From: Anaerolinea sp.
Lineage (GTDB): Bacteria > Chloroflexota > Anaerolineae > Anaerolineales > Anaerolineaceae
NCBI GenBank assembly: GCA_013824865.1
Contig: PNON01000012.1
Span: 1 to 50,414, forward strand
DNA: 50,414 nt
Direction: 5' to 3'
The notes below the pieces were generated by a model. That model saw only the letters and a program-made list of their open reading frames with translations. It was not told where the DNA came from and did not search any database. Positions 16,918-24,821 of the stretch are shown piece after piece. A program made the translations under genes and the position numbers. How positions within the stretch are numbered: position 1 is the stretch's first letter; the number at the start of each line of letters is the position of its first letter.

Positions 16918-18315
16918 ATGACAAAACAATATCAATGGAATGAATTATTAGTAATTGGAGGATATCAATTCTCCGCGATTAGCGAAACGGCATTCGATTT
17001 CTCCGGAGAACACCAATTTAACATGGAACACTTGGAGAATCTATTGAAAGCTGGCGATGTTGACTACCATTTGGAAGTTAAGAAGTTGAAAATATCCTCT
17101 CAGGCTCTGGATTTACATCTGTGGATCAGCTTATTGAAAGGTCTTTTCGCTGGTGGAATGGAAAATGGCCCAGTTGAAAGCCTTGTTTTGGATAATGTGG
17201 AAGTCCCCATGATGGGTATCATAGGCCAACTCAAAAGGCTTGGGTTAAAGACGGTTGGTTGCTGCTGCGGTCATGAAAACGGAAGGAACAGAAAACCATA
17301 CGTGGAATTTGAAAACCCCACATCAGCTTTTGTATTTCAAAAACTTCTCCAAAACTCAGGATATTCAGCTCAAATGAAAGGGACATGTACCGTCCGAATT
17401 CTTGAAAAACAAGGCTCGTTGTACGAGATTGGACTGGCGCTCAGCAACATAAAAGAAACGGATACCATGTTAGGAGAATTGTTGCAGAAGCGGGAAGCCG
17501 TGCTTGAAACTCTTCTACTTTTCCCTGGCAAAAGCGGGAACGAGGAATTGATTAGAGCATATGTACTCTGTGTGTTAAAGACAATGAATGTTCATTATTG
17601 GCAGGATGACTTCGGAAATGTACTTGGCTATAAACGATATGGAGAAGGTCCCGCAATTCTGCTCTCAGCGCATTTGGACATTTATGATGAGATTCCGAGC
17701 AACTCCCATCTAATTAATGATGGATCAGTTTGGAGAAGAAATATTGGAATTCTAGGTGCAGATGACCGAGCAGGTGTGGCGATTATAATAAATATACTGG
17801 ACGATTTGCGTTTGAACGGATTTTCGGGAACTATTAAATTTGCTTTAACGGTTCAGGAAGAAATCGGCCAGATTGGGGCAGAGCATATTGATAAAGCGTT
17901 TTTTGATGATGTAGATTATGCAATTAGCCTGGATCGTAAAGGCAATTGTGATATTGTGACAAAGTCTAAAAGAAATCAATTAGAGTATTGCTCCGAAGAA
18001 TATGGGAAGGTATTTGAGCAGACATCCATTTACCTTGGGCATAATATTTTCAACTATAAAATGACAAATGGCGGAGTTTCAGATCTCCGGATTTGGAGCG
18101 CACTGGGTATTCCTAGCGTTAATCTTTCTATAGGTTATTACAATGAGCATACTGATAGTGAATATCTTTGTATAAACGAGTGGCAAAGGTTGCATGATTT
18201 GGTGCTACGTGCTCTGGAAAAGCTTATGTGGGAGTATCGTCAAAAAATGAAGCGAGATAGGAAGTTTAAAAGAGATTCAACCAAGGGACATTTTGCTAAT
18301 AACACGAAACAATGA
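16918..18315 (+). CDS. Fusion of a CCCGH module with an M20/M28/M42-like metallopeptidase
   Basis: Protein of 465 residues. The C-terminal half has the co-catalytic zinc aminopeptidase pattern: AHLDIYD (His252, Asp254), GILGADDRAGVA (Asp282/283), QEEIG (Glu314 and Glu315, the catalytic pair), SLDRKG (Asp339) and NEHTDSEYL (His411). The N-terminal half (about 85-180) has GQLKRLGLKTVGCCCGHENG, three consecutive Cys and a His that could bind metal, and an unknown domain before it. A cytosolic aminopeptidase or amidohydrolase is likely, since no signal peptide is visible. The ribosome site GGAGG lies 7 bases before the ATG. It is driven from its own copy of the island palindrome. Confidence 0.7.
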   Translation: MTKQYQWNELLVIGGYQFSAISETAFDFSGEHQFNMEHLENLLKAGDVDYHLEVKKLKISSQALDLHLWISLLKGLFAGGMENGPVESLVLDNVEVPMMGIIGQLKRLGLKTVGCCCGHENGRNRKPYVEFENPTSAFVFQKLLQNSGYSAQMKGTCTVRILEKQGSLYEIGLALSNIKETDTMLGELLQKREAVLETLLLFPGKSGNEELIRAYVLCVLKTMNVHYWQDDFGNVLGYKRYGEGPAILLSAHLDIYDEIPSNSHLINDGSVWRRNIGILGADDRAGVAIIINILDDLRLNGFSGTIKFALTVQEEIGQIGAEHIDKAFFDDVDYAISLDRKGNCDIVTKSKRNQLEYCSEEYGKVFEQTSIYLGHNIFNYKMTNGGVSDLRIWSALGIPSVNLSIGYYNEHTDSEYLCINEWQRLHDLVLRALEKLMWEYRQKMKRDRKFKRDSTKGHFANNTKQ

Positions 18316-18459
18316 GAAGTAGATTCGACATTTTCTCTCCTCCTTAGCGCCCTCCTTTTCCATGGGTATTGCAATCTTGAGTTCAATTAAAACCTGCGTG
18401 TATATAAACCTCTGTAGATTAATATGTGTATTTTAGTTGAAACCAGGATATACCAATTG

Positions 18460-19677
18460 TTATTCAATGATTTCAATGTCCTGAAGCGATTCCTCTACCG
18501 CCCCGCGCAGTTTTTCTTTGCCGGGACGCTTCTTTCCAAGGTTCTTTAACGCATCTAACAGGTGCGAGGTGATCTCGCGTGCCATTCGATTTAATGATTT
18601 CTGGGATACCTTCTCTCCTTTTCCAAACCACTGCGCGGCGGCGTAACCCATCACCACCGTGGTGGAAGCAGCGATGGCCGCCGAGAGCAGCCAGCCTGGC
18701 AGGCCGCCCAGCTTGCTCAGTTCCTGGAACAGCACCCGCCCCATAAAACCCAGCCCAAAAGTAACCACCAGTTCGCGTGCCCGCTCCAGGTTGATCTTAT
18801 AGTCGTAGATGCGTGCTATCCCCAGCACCATAATCGTCTGGTTGACGACTAGCGGTGCAAAATCCACCACTGGCAACGGGATGAGGGCAATGACAGCCGA
18901 AAGCGAGGCCGCGCTGATGATGCTGCGCCGCGCCAGCTGCCAGCGGTATTCCGGCATAGCCCTACCAAGGGCCGAGACGATGCGCGGTTCTGCAGCCGCC
19001 ACGGACACCAACAGCTGGTCAATGCCGATACCGCTGCGGGCAGAAATGGGGATGACCTGTTCAGGCTCCAATCCCAGGTGGGCTGCTACATTCTTCTGAA
19101 TTGCAGCCTGTTCTGTTTTCACCAGGTCAATCTTGTTAAGGACTACTACAAAAGGCTTACCTAGCAAGGCAAGCTCCTCGAATATTTCTTTTTCAGTTTT
19201 CTTGATGCCCTGTATGACGTCGAACAGGATGATCAAGAAATCTGCCTCCAGCGCGGCGCTCATGGCTATTTCCTTTTCAACCTCGCCCGCTTCTCCCAGG
19301 GCGTCCGTGCCGGGGGTATCCACCACGGTGAACAGCCCGGCGTCCGCCTCCTGGTTAATGCGGGTGGTGCCGGGGATGGGGCTGACCCTGGCGTGATCGC
19401 TCCTGGATTGCACCAACTGGTTATATAGCGTGGATTTGCCTACATTGGCTGGACCAACGATGGCCACACGCGAAAGGTCACCAAAGGCCTGCTTCAACTG
19501 GGTGGAACTCATCTTTATCAGCATTTTGACCAGGCTTGTTTGCGAAGGGATGCCGCGCGCGAAGGCTTCCAGTGTGTTCTTCTCCGCGGGGGATAGACTT
19601 TCCCACACCGAGCGCACACCTTTCTGTACTTCCCGCGGGAACCTGGCAATCACCGCATCAATGATTCTGCTTTCCAT
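18460..19677 (-). CDS. Era/Der-like GTPase with C-terminal DUF697-type membrane domain
   Basis: TRAFAC-class small GTPase of 405 residues. G1 is GPANVGKST (75-83), G2 the T-T in IPGTTRIN (about 104-105), G3 DTPG (120-123), G4 NKID and G5 SARSG. After the G domain come hydrophobic stretches with IALIPLPVVDFAPLVVNQTIMVLGIARIYDY, LLSAAIAASTTVVMGYAAA and a basic tail, as in GTPase-DUF697 proteins thought to act at the membrane. Its role is unknown. The ATG at 19677 is preceded by a GGA-type site. Genes on both sides face differently. Confidence 0.82.
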   Translation of the reverse strand: MESRIIDAVIARFPREVQKGVRSVWESLSPAEKNTLEAFARGIPSQTSLVKMLIKMSSTQLKQAFGDLSRVAIVGPANVGKSTLYNQLVQSRSDHARVSPIPGTTRINQEADAGLFTVVDTPGTDALGEAGEVEKEIAMSAALEADFLIILFDVIQGIKKTEKEIFEELALLGKPFVVVLNKIDLVKTEQAAIQKNVAAHLGLEPEQVIPISARSGIGIDQLLVSVAAAEPRIVSALGRAMPEYRWQLARRSIISAASLSAVIALIPLPVVDFAPLVVNQTIMVLGIARIYDYKINLERARELVVTFGLGFMGRVLFQELSKLGGLPGWLLSAAIAASTTVVMGYAAAQWFGKGEKVSQKSLNRMAREITSHLLDALKNLGKKRPGKEKLRGAVEESLQDIEIIE

Positions 19678-19798
19678 AATTATCCTTCCAAATCCAGGCT
19701 ATTGCCAAAACAGGCAAACCAGGGGTATATTCCCTTACATTATACGCAATCCGTTGCATTCGGGTCGCACGATTAGAATTTTGTGAACAGGGAATACC

Positions 19799-20482
19799 AT
19801 GAATGAAGTCGCCCAAGATGGATTTATTCATAACAGGCCATCCGCAATTCTGTGGGATGTGGACGGTGTCCTGCTGGATACTGCAGATGAGCATTATCAA
19901 TCCTGGGTCGAAACCCTGGCCATCCACGGGGTAAATTTCTCTCGCCAGCATTTTGACCGGGTATATGGCATGAACAACCAATCGACCATCGAAACCCTCT
20001 ATGGCAGCGATGTATCGCCGCAGCTGGTAAGTCAGATTAGCGAGCAAAAAGAGGAAGCCTACCGGAAAGAAATCCGCGGACGGGTGCAACTGCTGCCCGG
20101 TGTGCGTGAGTGGCTGGAGCGTTTCACCACAGCCGGCATTCCCCAGGCAGTCGCTTCTTCCGGTCCCATGGAAAACATCCTTGCCATCCTGGAAGAAGCT
20201 CGCATCCGCGCCCATTTTGCGACGATTGTGTCCGCTGTCGGGCACCCCGGCAAACCGGATCCATGGGTGTTCCTGGAGGCGGTGCGCCAACTGAATGTGG
20301 ATTCGTGCCGGGTTGTGGTGATCGAAGACTCTGCAGCGGGGGTGTTGGCGGCGCATCGCGCTGGACTGCGCTGTATTGCTGTCTCCTCAACCCTCACCCC
20401 GCAGGATTCAAAAACGGCCAACCTGCTGGTTGACCGTCTTGATTTTGTTGGATTCCAGGATATCGAACTACTCTTGGATTAA
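19799..20482 (+). CDS. HAD-IA phosphatase, beta-phosphoglucomutase-like
   Basis: HAD-superfamily hydrolase of 227 residues. Motif I is WDVDGVLLDT (nucleophile Asp20, acid/base Asp22), motif II VASSGPMENI, motif III GKPDPWVFLEA with the Lys, motif IV VIEDSAAGVLAA. An alpha-helical cap after motif I (residues 28-95) fits subfamily IA with a small-phosphosugar substrate. The specific substrate is not readable. The stop codon overlaps, tail to tail, the stop of the neighbouring minus-strand gene by four bases. Confidence 0.87.
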   Translation: MNEVAQDGFIHNRPSAILWDVDGVLLDTADEHYQSWVETLAIHGVNFSRQHFDRVYGMNNQSTIETLYGSDVSPQLVSQISEQKEEAYRKEIRGRVQLLPGVREWLERFTTAGIPQAVASSGPMENILAILEEARIRAHFATIVSAVGHPGKPDPWVFLEAVRQLNVDSCRVVVIEDSAAGVLAAHRAGLRCIAVSSTLTPQDSKTANLLVDRLDFVGFQDIELLLD

Positions 20483-22254
20483 ACTTTTCTCGTTTTTCGA
20501 TTCTTAGCGAGCTCGAGCAGCTCACGGGCAGCCCGTTTCGGTCCGCTTTGTTCCAACCCGTTGATCCCCAGTTGGGTATTCAGCTCACCCACCCGCACTC
20601 CGTTTTTAAAGAAAGCTTTGAAATAATCTTTGGCGATCTTTTCGTGCACATCCTGGTATTGCTGCGGCCCGAAGACATTGGCAAAATAGGTGGCTGTGAG
20701 GCCGGTGGTGGTGGTGGTACCTTTGCTCATCACATTGCCATCCCGAAACACTTTTAGCGCCTGGGATGCGTCTTCAAACCAAGTAATGGTGGATTCTCCC
20801 TCTGGAATCGGGGTGTAATTATTGGCATAAAGGACAACATCGATTGGATAGCCCTTCATAATGGTATTGTAGGTGGTTACCGGCAGCACCACGCGCGCAT
20901 TCACCTGGTCCGGGCTCATGATGATGGTGCGGTCCATTTGCCCGAAGGCATAGCCGTTTTGCAGATCGTCCAGGCGGATGAAGGCTCCGGTTTCGGTGCC
21001 ATAACCCACCACACCACCACCTGATTGAAGTACCAGGGAGCCCATATCGTCGGCGATGATGGTGACTTGCTCTATCTCGTCTTTCCCGATCTGGCGGAAG
21101 GCTTCGAGCGATTCTGATTTTCCCGCCCCGGTATCGCCAATAATCAGCACAGTCATCGGCTCGGCGCCGCGCACCTTCAAACTGATCAGCGCACCATGGA
21201 AAGGCATGCGTCCGCGCTTCATCATCACGATATTGTGCAGGGTCAGTACCATTTTTTTCAGGTAACCAAAGTACCCATAAGTGTCGGAATCTGGTACGGC
21301 TGCCACCAGCATGTCATTCTGCTCGTCATCGTAGAAGATAGTCTTACCTTTACCCAGGGCGGGGAAGTCCTCATCCGGTACACCAAACAAGTAAGCGGCA
21401 TCTGGTTTGCGCTGGATATCGGCTTCTTCGGCCAGTTCAAAAAGGTTGCAGAGCGAGAAACCCAGCTCAGCGAATTTGTATGAAAAATACACCATAATGG
21501 TCAGTGGCCCCACTTTGGCGGGATAGCAGATCCAATTCTCACGCTTCAGCTCCAGGCCTTCCAACGGGTTCTTGTCCACCCGCTCAAAGGAACCGCTGCG
21601 TTTGTTCATGGGAGGATTGAAAATGAGCGGTGGGTAAATGAGAACCTGGCGGATGACCGCGATCTCATTCAGCTTCTGGTAGATTGGGGCGGGGTATGGG
21701 ATGTCCCTGGGCAGGGCGATGGTGGCAATCTCAGCGCCAGCGGGCACCTGGCGGTATATACGTGGATGATTGCCGGATATATTCTCCTGCAGGTCTCGGT
21801 AGGTGCTGCGGACAACATTCGTAAGGGTCTCAACGGTACGGTTGAAGGTTTGGTACGGGCGGCGGTCAAATCGGTTGCCTTCGGAATCACACACGATGAC
21901 ACGCTGGAAGTGGCGCCAGTAGTTATACAAATATTCCACAAACTGATTGAGAAGTTCGCGGTCCCGCAGGAATTGCTCGGACCCCGGCAGCAGGCGGGGG
22001 ATTAGATCCACCTGGACCTTGAGGGCGTACTGTAGGGTATCCACTAACAGTTGTATATCTTCATCTGAGATGACACGGTGATCGAAGATGCGCAACAGTG
22101 GGGAATTTACACGGTTCAGGTCACGGATACAGCGATGAACGATCTTATAACATAGCTTGCTGGAAAGCAGCTCATCGGCGTTCTCGCATACCCGGTCGCG
22201 GGTACGGATGACGACTTTATCCCCAATGATCTTATGGGGCCAGTTATTTTGCAT
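20479..22254 (-). CDS. PEPCK/HPr-kinase-fold ATP-binding protein
   Basis: Protein of 591 residues. The C-terminal half has the P-loop VLIIGDTGAGKSESLEAF (near residues 366-383), placed after FHGALISL as in HPr kinase and PEP carboxykinase. IADDMGSLVLQSGGGVVGYGTETGAFIRLDDL follows, like the metal-binding and substrate loops of the PEPCK fold, then QVNARVVLPVTTYN. The N-terminal half is a helical region with no recognised domain. It is neither a typical HprK (about 310 residues) nor a canonical PckA; it may be a protein or small-molecule kinase. Divergently transcribed from pdxS, 144 bases apart. Confidence 0.6.
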   Translation of the reverse strand: MQNNWPHKIIGDKVVIRTRDRVCENADELLSSKLCYKIVHRCIRDLNRVNSPLLRIFDHRVISDEDIQLLVDTLQYALKVQVDLIPRLLPGSEQFLRDRELLNQFVEYLYNYWRHFQRVIVCDSEGNRFDRRPYQTFNRTVETLTNVVRSTYRDLQENISGNHPRIYRQVPAGAEIATIALPRDIPYPAPIYQKLNEIAVIRQVLIYPPLIFNPPMNKRSGSFERVDKNPLEGLELKRENWICYPAKVGPLTIMVYFSYKFAELGFSLCNLFELAEEADIQRKPDAAYLFGVPDEDFPALGKGKTIFYDDEQNDMLVAAVPDSDTYGYFGYLKKMVLTLHNIVMMKRGRMPFHGALISLKVRGAEPMTVLIIGDTGAGKSESLEAFRQIGKDEIEQVTIIADDMGSLVLQSGGGVVGYGTETGAFIRLDDLQNGYAFGQMDRTIIMSPDQVNARVVLPVTTYNTIMKGYPIDVVLYANNYTPIPEGESTITWFEDASQALKVFRDGNVMSKGTTTTTGLTATYFANVFGPQQYQDVHEKIAKDYFKAFFKNGVRVGELNTQLGINGLEQSGPKRAARELLELAKNRKTRKV

Positions 22255-22398
22255 AATTACTCCTTGCTATTGAATTGGCAATTGTAGCATGAATTTTAGG
22301 TAAAAACCTGCTGATCCAATCATTGTGTTCTATCATTCGCGGCTATAGCCAGCGCGTGGTAAAATTAATATGTATAAATAGTTTTATTGGAGGAAGTA

Positions 22399-23286
22399 AT
22401 GGAGCAACAAACAGCAACATTTGCCGTCAAAAAAGGACTGGCTCAAATGCTTAAAGGCGGCGTGATCATGGACGTAGTGAACGCTGACCAGGCGAAGATC
22501 GCCGAGGATGCCGGCGCTTGTGCAGTGATGGCACTGGAACGTGTTCCAGCGGATATCCGCGCTGATGGCGGGGTTGCCCGCATGAGCGACCCGGATATGA
22601 TCCTGAAGATCATGGACGCAGTCACCATCCCGGTCATGGCAAAGTGCCGCATCGGGCATTTTGTGGAAGCACAGATACTGGAAGCGATCGGCGTGGATTA
22701 TATCGATGAATCCGAAGTGTTAACCCCAGCCGATGAAGCGCATCACATTTACAAGCATAACTTTAAAATTCCCTTCGTGTGCGGTTGCCGCAACCTGGGT
22801 GAAGCGCTGCGCCGTGTTGGCGAAGGCGCCGCCATGATCCGCACCAAGGGCGAAGCCGGCACCGGCGACGTGGTGGAAGCAGTGCGCCATGCCCGGTCGG
22901 TGCTGGGAGAGATTCGCAAGCTGCAGACCATGCCGGAAGAAGAATTGATGGCGCTGGCCAAGGAGCTGGGTGCGCCGTATGAGCTGCTGTTGGAGACGAA
23001 AGAATTAGGCCGTCTGCCTGTGGTCAATTTTGCAGCCGGCGGCATTGCCACCCCGGCTGACGCTGCATTGATGATGCAACTCGGCGTGGATGGGGTCTTC
23101 GTCGGCTCCGGCATCTTTAAGTCTGGCGACCCCGCAAAACGCGCAACTGCCATTGTCAAAGCCACCACGCATTATCGAGACGCAGCCATTCTGGCTGAGG
23201 TCAGCCGCAATTTGGGCGAACCCATGGTCGGCCGACAGATCTCATCCATTCCCGACCAGGACTTGATCGCTACCCGGGGTTGGTAA
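22399..23286 (+). CDS. pdxS: Pyridoxal 5'-phosphate synthase, synthase subunit
   Basis: Builds PLP from ribose 5-phosphate, glyceraldehyde 3-phosphate and ammonia supplied by PdxT. The 295 residues carry all PdxS landmarks: [30 protein letters not shown] (with the first catalytic Lys after [11 protein letters not shown]), [56 protein letters not shown] and [10 protein letters not shown] use ATG 22399, which has GGAGGAA just upstream; an earlier TTG at 22387 lies before this site. First gene of a long plus-strand series. Confidence 0.98.
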   Translation: MEQQTATFAVKKGLAQMLKGGVIMDVVNADQAKIAEDAGACAVMALERVPADIRADGGVARMSDPDMILKIMDAVTIPVMAKCRIGHFVEAQILEAIGVDYIDESEVLTPADEAHHIYKHNFKIPFVCGCRNLGEALRRVGEGAAMIRTKGEAGTGDVVEAVRHARSVLGEIRKLQTMPEEELMALAKELGAPYELLLETKELGRLPVVNFAAGGIATPADAALMMQLGVDGVFVGSGIFKSGDPAKRATAIVKATTHYRDAAILAEVSRNLGEPMVGRQISSIPDQDLIATRGW

Positions 23287-23873
23287 TGACGTTGATCGGT
23301 GTGCTGGCATTACAGGGCGATTTCATTGAGCACATCCACGCACTGCAAAGGATCGGCGCGGACACTCGCGAGGTAAGGCTGCCGCAGCAGCTGCAAGGGT
23401 TGGACGGTCTCATCCTCCCCGGTGGCGAATCTACGACCATTGGCAAGTTGGCTGTTGCTTACGGATTGATGGAACCGATCCAGGAATTTGGCAAGCATCA
23501 CGCCATCTGGGGCACATGCGCAGGAGCCATTTTATTATCGAAAGATGCCAAGCGCCATCAACCGCTGCTTGAACTGATGGATATTACAGTTGAGCGCAAC
23601 GCGTTTGGACGCCAGGTGGATAGCTTTGAAGTTGATTTGGACATCCCGGCACTGGGTAAAGTTGCCCCCCCGGGTCGACCTTACCACGCGGTGTTCATAC
23701 GCGCACCGCTCATAGATTCAGTCAGCGCGGGGGTGGAAGTATTGGGCAGATTGCCCAATGGCAAGATCGTGGCTGCCCGCGAAGGTCATTTTCTGGCCAC
23801 TGCTTTCCACCCTGAGTTGACGCAAGACGACCGGTTTCATAAATTGTTTGTGGAGATGTCAAAATCGGATTAA
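23286..23873 (+). CDS. pdxT: Pyridoxal 5'-phosphate synthase, glutaminase subunit
   Basis: Class I glutamine amidotransferase that feeds ammonia to PdxS. The 195 residues include the GVLALQGDFIEHI start, GGESTTIGKL, the nucleophile loop GTCAGAILL with the catalytic Cys, RNAFGRQVDSFE, FIRAPLI and the His-Glu pair in AFHPELTQD. The ATG overlaps the pdxS stop (TAATG), the usual coupling for this pair. A TTG six bases earlier would start inside pdxS and is unlikely. Confidence 0.98.
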   Translation: MTLIGVLALQGDFIEHIHALQRIGADTREVRLPQQLQGLDGLILPGGESTTIGKLAVAYGLMEPIQEFGKHHAIWGTCAGAILLSKDAKRHQPLLELMDITVERNAFGRQVDSFEVDLDIPALGKVAPPGRPYHAVFIRAPLIDSVSAGVEVLGRLPNGKIVAAREGHFLATAFHPELTQDDRFHKLFVEMSKSD

Positions 23874-23902
23874 GATCGGTTAGCCTCCTGGATCTACCCG
23901 CT

Positions 23903-24820
23903 TTGCGCCGTTTCCGCGAGCAAGTGTTGCCATTAGACACCATCCAACAGCTGACGCGGGGAAACCCACTACGCACACGTGCCTTCCTGGAATACCTGAA
24001 CCCTTCACAGGGTATTTACACGGCAGTTGAGGAGGAAGCCGGTAACATCTACATCATCGGACAGATCACCCACCGTGGGAACAGCCGCTCTTCGCATGTC
24101 TCCTTTATTGCCCCCGTTCGATCCATCTTCTCCCCCCAGCTGACCGAGATGATGGATTACCTGGCAGCCCAGGCAGGAGAATGGGGTACTTTCCACCTGT
24201 TGGTGGATGCGGATGAGCACTCGCAGCACTTTGACGCACTGCGCAAGGCAAATTTTTCTGTTTACGCCTGGCAGCGCATCTGGAAATTCCAGCCAGGAAC
24301 AGCCAGTGGAGCACTGCCGGGATATGCGGTGCCAGAAAATGCCTGGCAGCCAGCTGAGGAGAGGGATGCGCTCGCTATCAAAGTGTTGGCACAATCATTG
24401 GTACCGGCACTGGTTCAGCCCGTGGAACCGCTCTTCGATCACACTCCAAAAGGGTTGCTTGTTCGCTCACAGGGACACCTCTGCGGTTACGCGGATATCA
24501 CCAAAGGCAGCGAAGGGTTGTGGGTTCAGCCATTCATTCATCCTGAAACGGATAATGTGCCCGGTTTATTGACGGCTTTATTGAAAACCATCAGCCAAAA
24601 ATGCAATTCCCGGATCTATATTTGCGTACGCTCGTATCAGGCGTGGATCGAATCTGCGCTTGAGGAACTGCCAGTGCTGGCCAGTCCGCGCCAGGCATTA
24701 ATGGTGCGCCAACTGGCAGTGAAGTTGATGGAAACTGCTCCGATAAAGATGCCGGCATTTGAGAAATCCCGGGTCAAGACCGGACCCGTGGCCCATAGTG
24801 AGACGGGAAAACAGGTTTAA
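23903..24820 (+). CDS. Uncharacterised protein, possibly GNAT-like
   Basis: Protein of about 305 residues, not firmly recognised. The organisation of beta strands (NIYIIGQI, YADITKG, RIYICVRSY) and a mid-protein LRKANFSVYAWQRIWKF weakly suggest acetyltransferase-type folds in tandem. The TTG start at 23903 has no good ribosome site. In the same frame the upstream codons, back to a TAA at 23840, read KIGLRSVSLLDLPALRRF, which looks like a natural N-terminus (compare the x-R-x-x-x-x-x-D-L-P-A-L start of GNAT proteins). Translation may therefore begin earlier, inside pdxT, at a rare start such as ATC at 23864, which has GGAG upstream. It lies between pdxT and the R3H ATPase, with one base between its stop and the next ATG. 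Confidence 0.6.
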   Translation: MRRFREQVLPLDTIQQLTRGNPLRTRAFLEYLNPSQGIYTAVEEEAGNIYIIGQITHRGNSRSSHVSFIAPVRSIFSPQLTEMMDYLAAQAGEWGTFHLLVDADEHSQHFDALRKANFSVYAWQRIWKFQPGTASGALPGYAVPENAWQPAEERDALAIKVLAQSLVPALVQPVEPLFDHTPKGLLVRSQGHLCGYADITKGSEGLWVQPFIHPETDNVPGLLTALLKTISQKCNSRIYICVRSYQAWIESALEELPVLASPRQALMVRQLAVKLMETAPIKMPAFEKSRVKTGPVAHSETGKQV

Positions 24821-24821
24821 T

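Larger units (their letters stand above)
15106..18459. other. AT-rich accessory island
   Basis: The stretch is visibly AT-rich, with many A/T-ending codons (AAA, TTA, ATT, GAA), unlike secA to the left and the GTPase gene to the right. It holds four plus-strand reading frames: the 16-codon ORF, the HEPN protein, the TPR protein and the metallopeptidase. Both transcription units start with the same palindrome. I see no integrase, transposase or flanking direct repeat, so transfer is inferred from composition only. Confidence 0.65.
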
